5,570 nt of DNA from Bacillota bacterium (GTDB lineage: Bacteria; Bacillota; Clostridia; Clostridiales; Clostridiaceae): positions 1 to 5,570 of the forward strand of contig JAUZPH010000275.1 of assembly GCA_030706065.1 (NCBI GenBank), given 5' to 3'. Below the pieces are notes generated by a model. The model was not told the origin of the DNA. It saw only the letters and a program-made list of their open reading frames with translations, and made no database searches. Every line of letters starts with the position of its first letter. The first letter of the stretch is position 1. Below are positions 4,279 through 5,570 of this stretch, in pieces. A program made the translations under genes and the position numbers.

Positions 4279-5570
4279 ATGATTGAGGAAAAAGAACTGC
4301 TCAAGGGACTAACTTCGCAAGAAGCGGATAGACGATTGAAGCAATTCGGTTTAAATCAACTTGAAGAAAAAGAGAGAATATCTCCGGTGAAAATCTTCTT
4401 CTCGCAATTTAATGATTTCATGATTTGGGTATTGATAGCTGCTACGGTTATATCCGGTTTAATGGACGAGAAAGCGGACGCTGTAACCATACTCATAATT
4501 ATATTCATGAATGCTGTTTTAGGTTTTATTCAGGAGTATAGAACGGAGAAATCATTGGATGCCCTAAAAAAGATGGCGGCACCGACGGCAAAGGTAATAA
4601 GGGACGGCAGAATATGCGTAATCAACGCCGAGTACATAGTTGCTGGGGATATAATAGTCCTCGAAAGTGGTGACAGGATTCCCGCTGATGCTTCAATAAT
4701 TCAATCAAATAATGTCCTGGTGGATGAATCTCTATTGACCGGTGAATCCGTCGGGGTCAACAAGAGCAGCAGGGATAAGGAAAACATGTTATATATGGGA
4801 ACCGTAATGCTGCTTGGAAGAGCTACAGCCAGGGTGCTTCAAACAGGTATGTCTACAGAGATGGGAAAGATTGCAAACATGCTCCAAAATATTGAAGAAG
4901 ACAGGTCTCCTTTAAAGGAGAAGCTGGCAATGCTCGGCAAGATAATGGTTGTTATGTGCATCGTAATATGTCTTATTGTTACTGCACTTGGTATTTTGCG
5001 GGGAAACAATGTAGTGGATATGTTCCTGATGGGAATAAGCCTGGCAGTGGCTGCCATACCGGAGGGGCTTCCGGCAATAGTAACTGTGGCACTGGCTCTT
5101 GGAGTCTCAAGGATGTTAAAGAGAAATGCCCTTGTAAGAAAGCTCCCTGCAGTAGAAACATTGGGATGCACCTCTGTCATATGCAGTGACAAGACGGGGA
5201 CACTGACAGAAAACAAGATGACAGTAAAAGTGCTTTATTACAACAACGACACTGTTGAACTGGGGAATAAAACTACCTTCAAGAGTTCGGCAGATATAGA
5301 TATGCTCAGAAGCATATTTACCTTCTGCAGTGACTGCAGCTTTGATTTTGATAAGAAATATACCGCAGACTCTTTATTTGGCGATCCGACGGAGACTGCA
5401 TTAATCAGAGGCTTTTTTGAGGAAAGCAGCGAGCTTAAAAAGTTCCTATCCAAGTCCTTAAGGGTCTATGATATTCCATTTGACTCCAACAGGAAAATGA
5501 TGACGGTGATTATGAAGGAAAACGGCAGGGAAATATGCTATGTAAAAGGCGCACCGGAGAGGATTGTTGA
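4279..5570 (+). CDS. Calcium-transporting P-type ATPase, type IIA (N-terminal 430 residues; runs off the window)
   Basis: The frame is open from ATG 4279 to the window end, giving 430 residues of a protein that is usually about 870-900 long. The order is that of SERCA/PMR1 pumps. An N-terminal cation-ATPase segment comes first (about 1-45, LTSQEADRRLKQFGLNQL). Membrane helices M1-M2 follow at about 47-86. The actuator domain carries TGES at 154-157, and M3-M4 lie at about 221-277. The phosphorylation site DKTGTLT has the phosphorylated Asp304. The nucleotide domain carries GDPTE at 368-372, FDSNRKMM at 401-408 and KGAPE at 423-427. The M4 sequence AVAAIPEGLP is essentially identical to SERCA, and Glu262 corresponds to its Ca2+ site II Glu309. 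This favours Ca2+ over K+/Na+ or heavy metals. The M5-M6 ligands that would settle stoichiometry are outside the window. It would use ATP to export Ca2+ across the cytoplasmic membrane. It is similar in type to Bacillus YloB and Listeria LMCA1. It is divergently transcribed from the pyrophosphatase gene. Confidence 0.93.
   Translation, partial: MIEEKELLKGLTSQEADRRLKQFGLNQLEEKERISPVKIFFSQFNDFMIWVLIAATVISGLMDEKADAVTILIIIFMNAVLGFIQEYRTEKSLDALKKMAAPTAKVIRDGRICVINAEYIVAGDIIVLESGDRIPADASIIQSNNVLVDESLLTGESVGVNKSSRDKENMLYMGTVMLLGRATARVLQTGMSTEMGKIANMLQNIEEDRSPLKEKLAMLGKIMVVMCIVICLIVTALGILRGNNVVDMFLMGISLAVAAIPEGLPAIVTVALALGVSRMLKRNALVRKLPAVETLGCTSVICSDKTGTLTENKMTVKVLYYNNDTVELGNKTTFKSSADIDMLRSIFTFCSDCSFDFDKKYTADSLFGDPTETALIRGFFEESSELKKFLSKSLRVYDIPFDSNRKMMTVIMKENGREICYVKGAPERIV

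Noticed and set aside
4839..5216. Open frame of 125 codons on the - strand inside the P-type ATPase
   Set aside because: It covers the region coding for PEGLP and DKTGTLT on the + strand and is an antisense shadow.

Overview
The window looks like a chromosomal segment of a low-GC, Gram-positive, flagellated and probably spore-forming anaerobe of the Clostridia. The evidence is the A+T-rich intergenic DNA, strong AGGAGG-type ribosome binding sites, a FlhO/FlhP-like pair of flagellar rod genes, and a family II pyrophosphatase carrying the CBS-DRTGG-CBS insert typical of clostridia. No tRNA, rRNA, insertion sequence, prophage gene or CRISPR array was seen.

Layout, left to right: (1) 1-955, the end of an operon on the + strand. 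It holds the last 50 codons of a FlgF/FlhO-like gene and then a complete FlgG/FlhP-like gene 13 bases downstream, closed by a strong hairpin terminator. (2) 956-1164, an intergenic stretch with two terminator hairpins separated by about 60 bases that may be a small transcript. A sporulation-type (sigma-E-like) promoter starts inside the T-tract of the second hairpin. (3) 1165-1482, a 105-residue Asn/Tyr-rich protein with no Lys, Leu, Phe or His, similar in style to spore-coat or surface proteins but not assigned to a family. (4) About 1589/1603-2361, a membrane protein that I align by eye to the CbiB/CobD cobalamin-biosynthesis family. It has lost the N-terminal segment, the VGRD loop and the catalytic-type motifs, and its start appears disturbed by a one-base indel. 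(5) 2421-4064 on the - strand, a complete CBS-DRTGG family II inorganic pyrophosphatase with its own promoter and terminator. (6) 4065-4278, a divergent promoter region. (7) 4279 to the window end, the first 430 residues of a type IIA (SERCA/PMR1-like) calcium-transporting P-type ATPase.

The genes do not form one pathway. The flagellar pair makes rod proteins, the pyrophosphatase pulls biosynthesis by removing PPi under adenine-nucleotide control, and the ATPase exports Ca2+. The least ordinary part is 1023-2361: a possible small RNA, an odd composition-biased protein with a sporulation-type promoter, and a degenerate CbiB-like membrane protein. Whether these act together is not shown by the sequence; adjacency and same strand are the only links.
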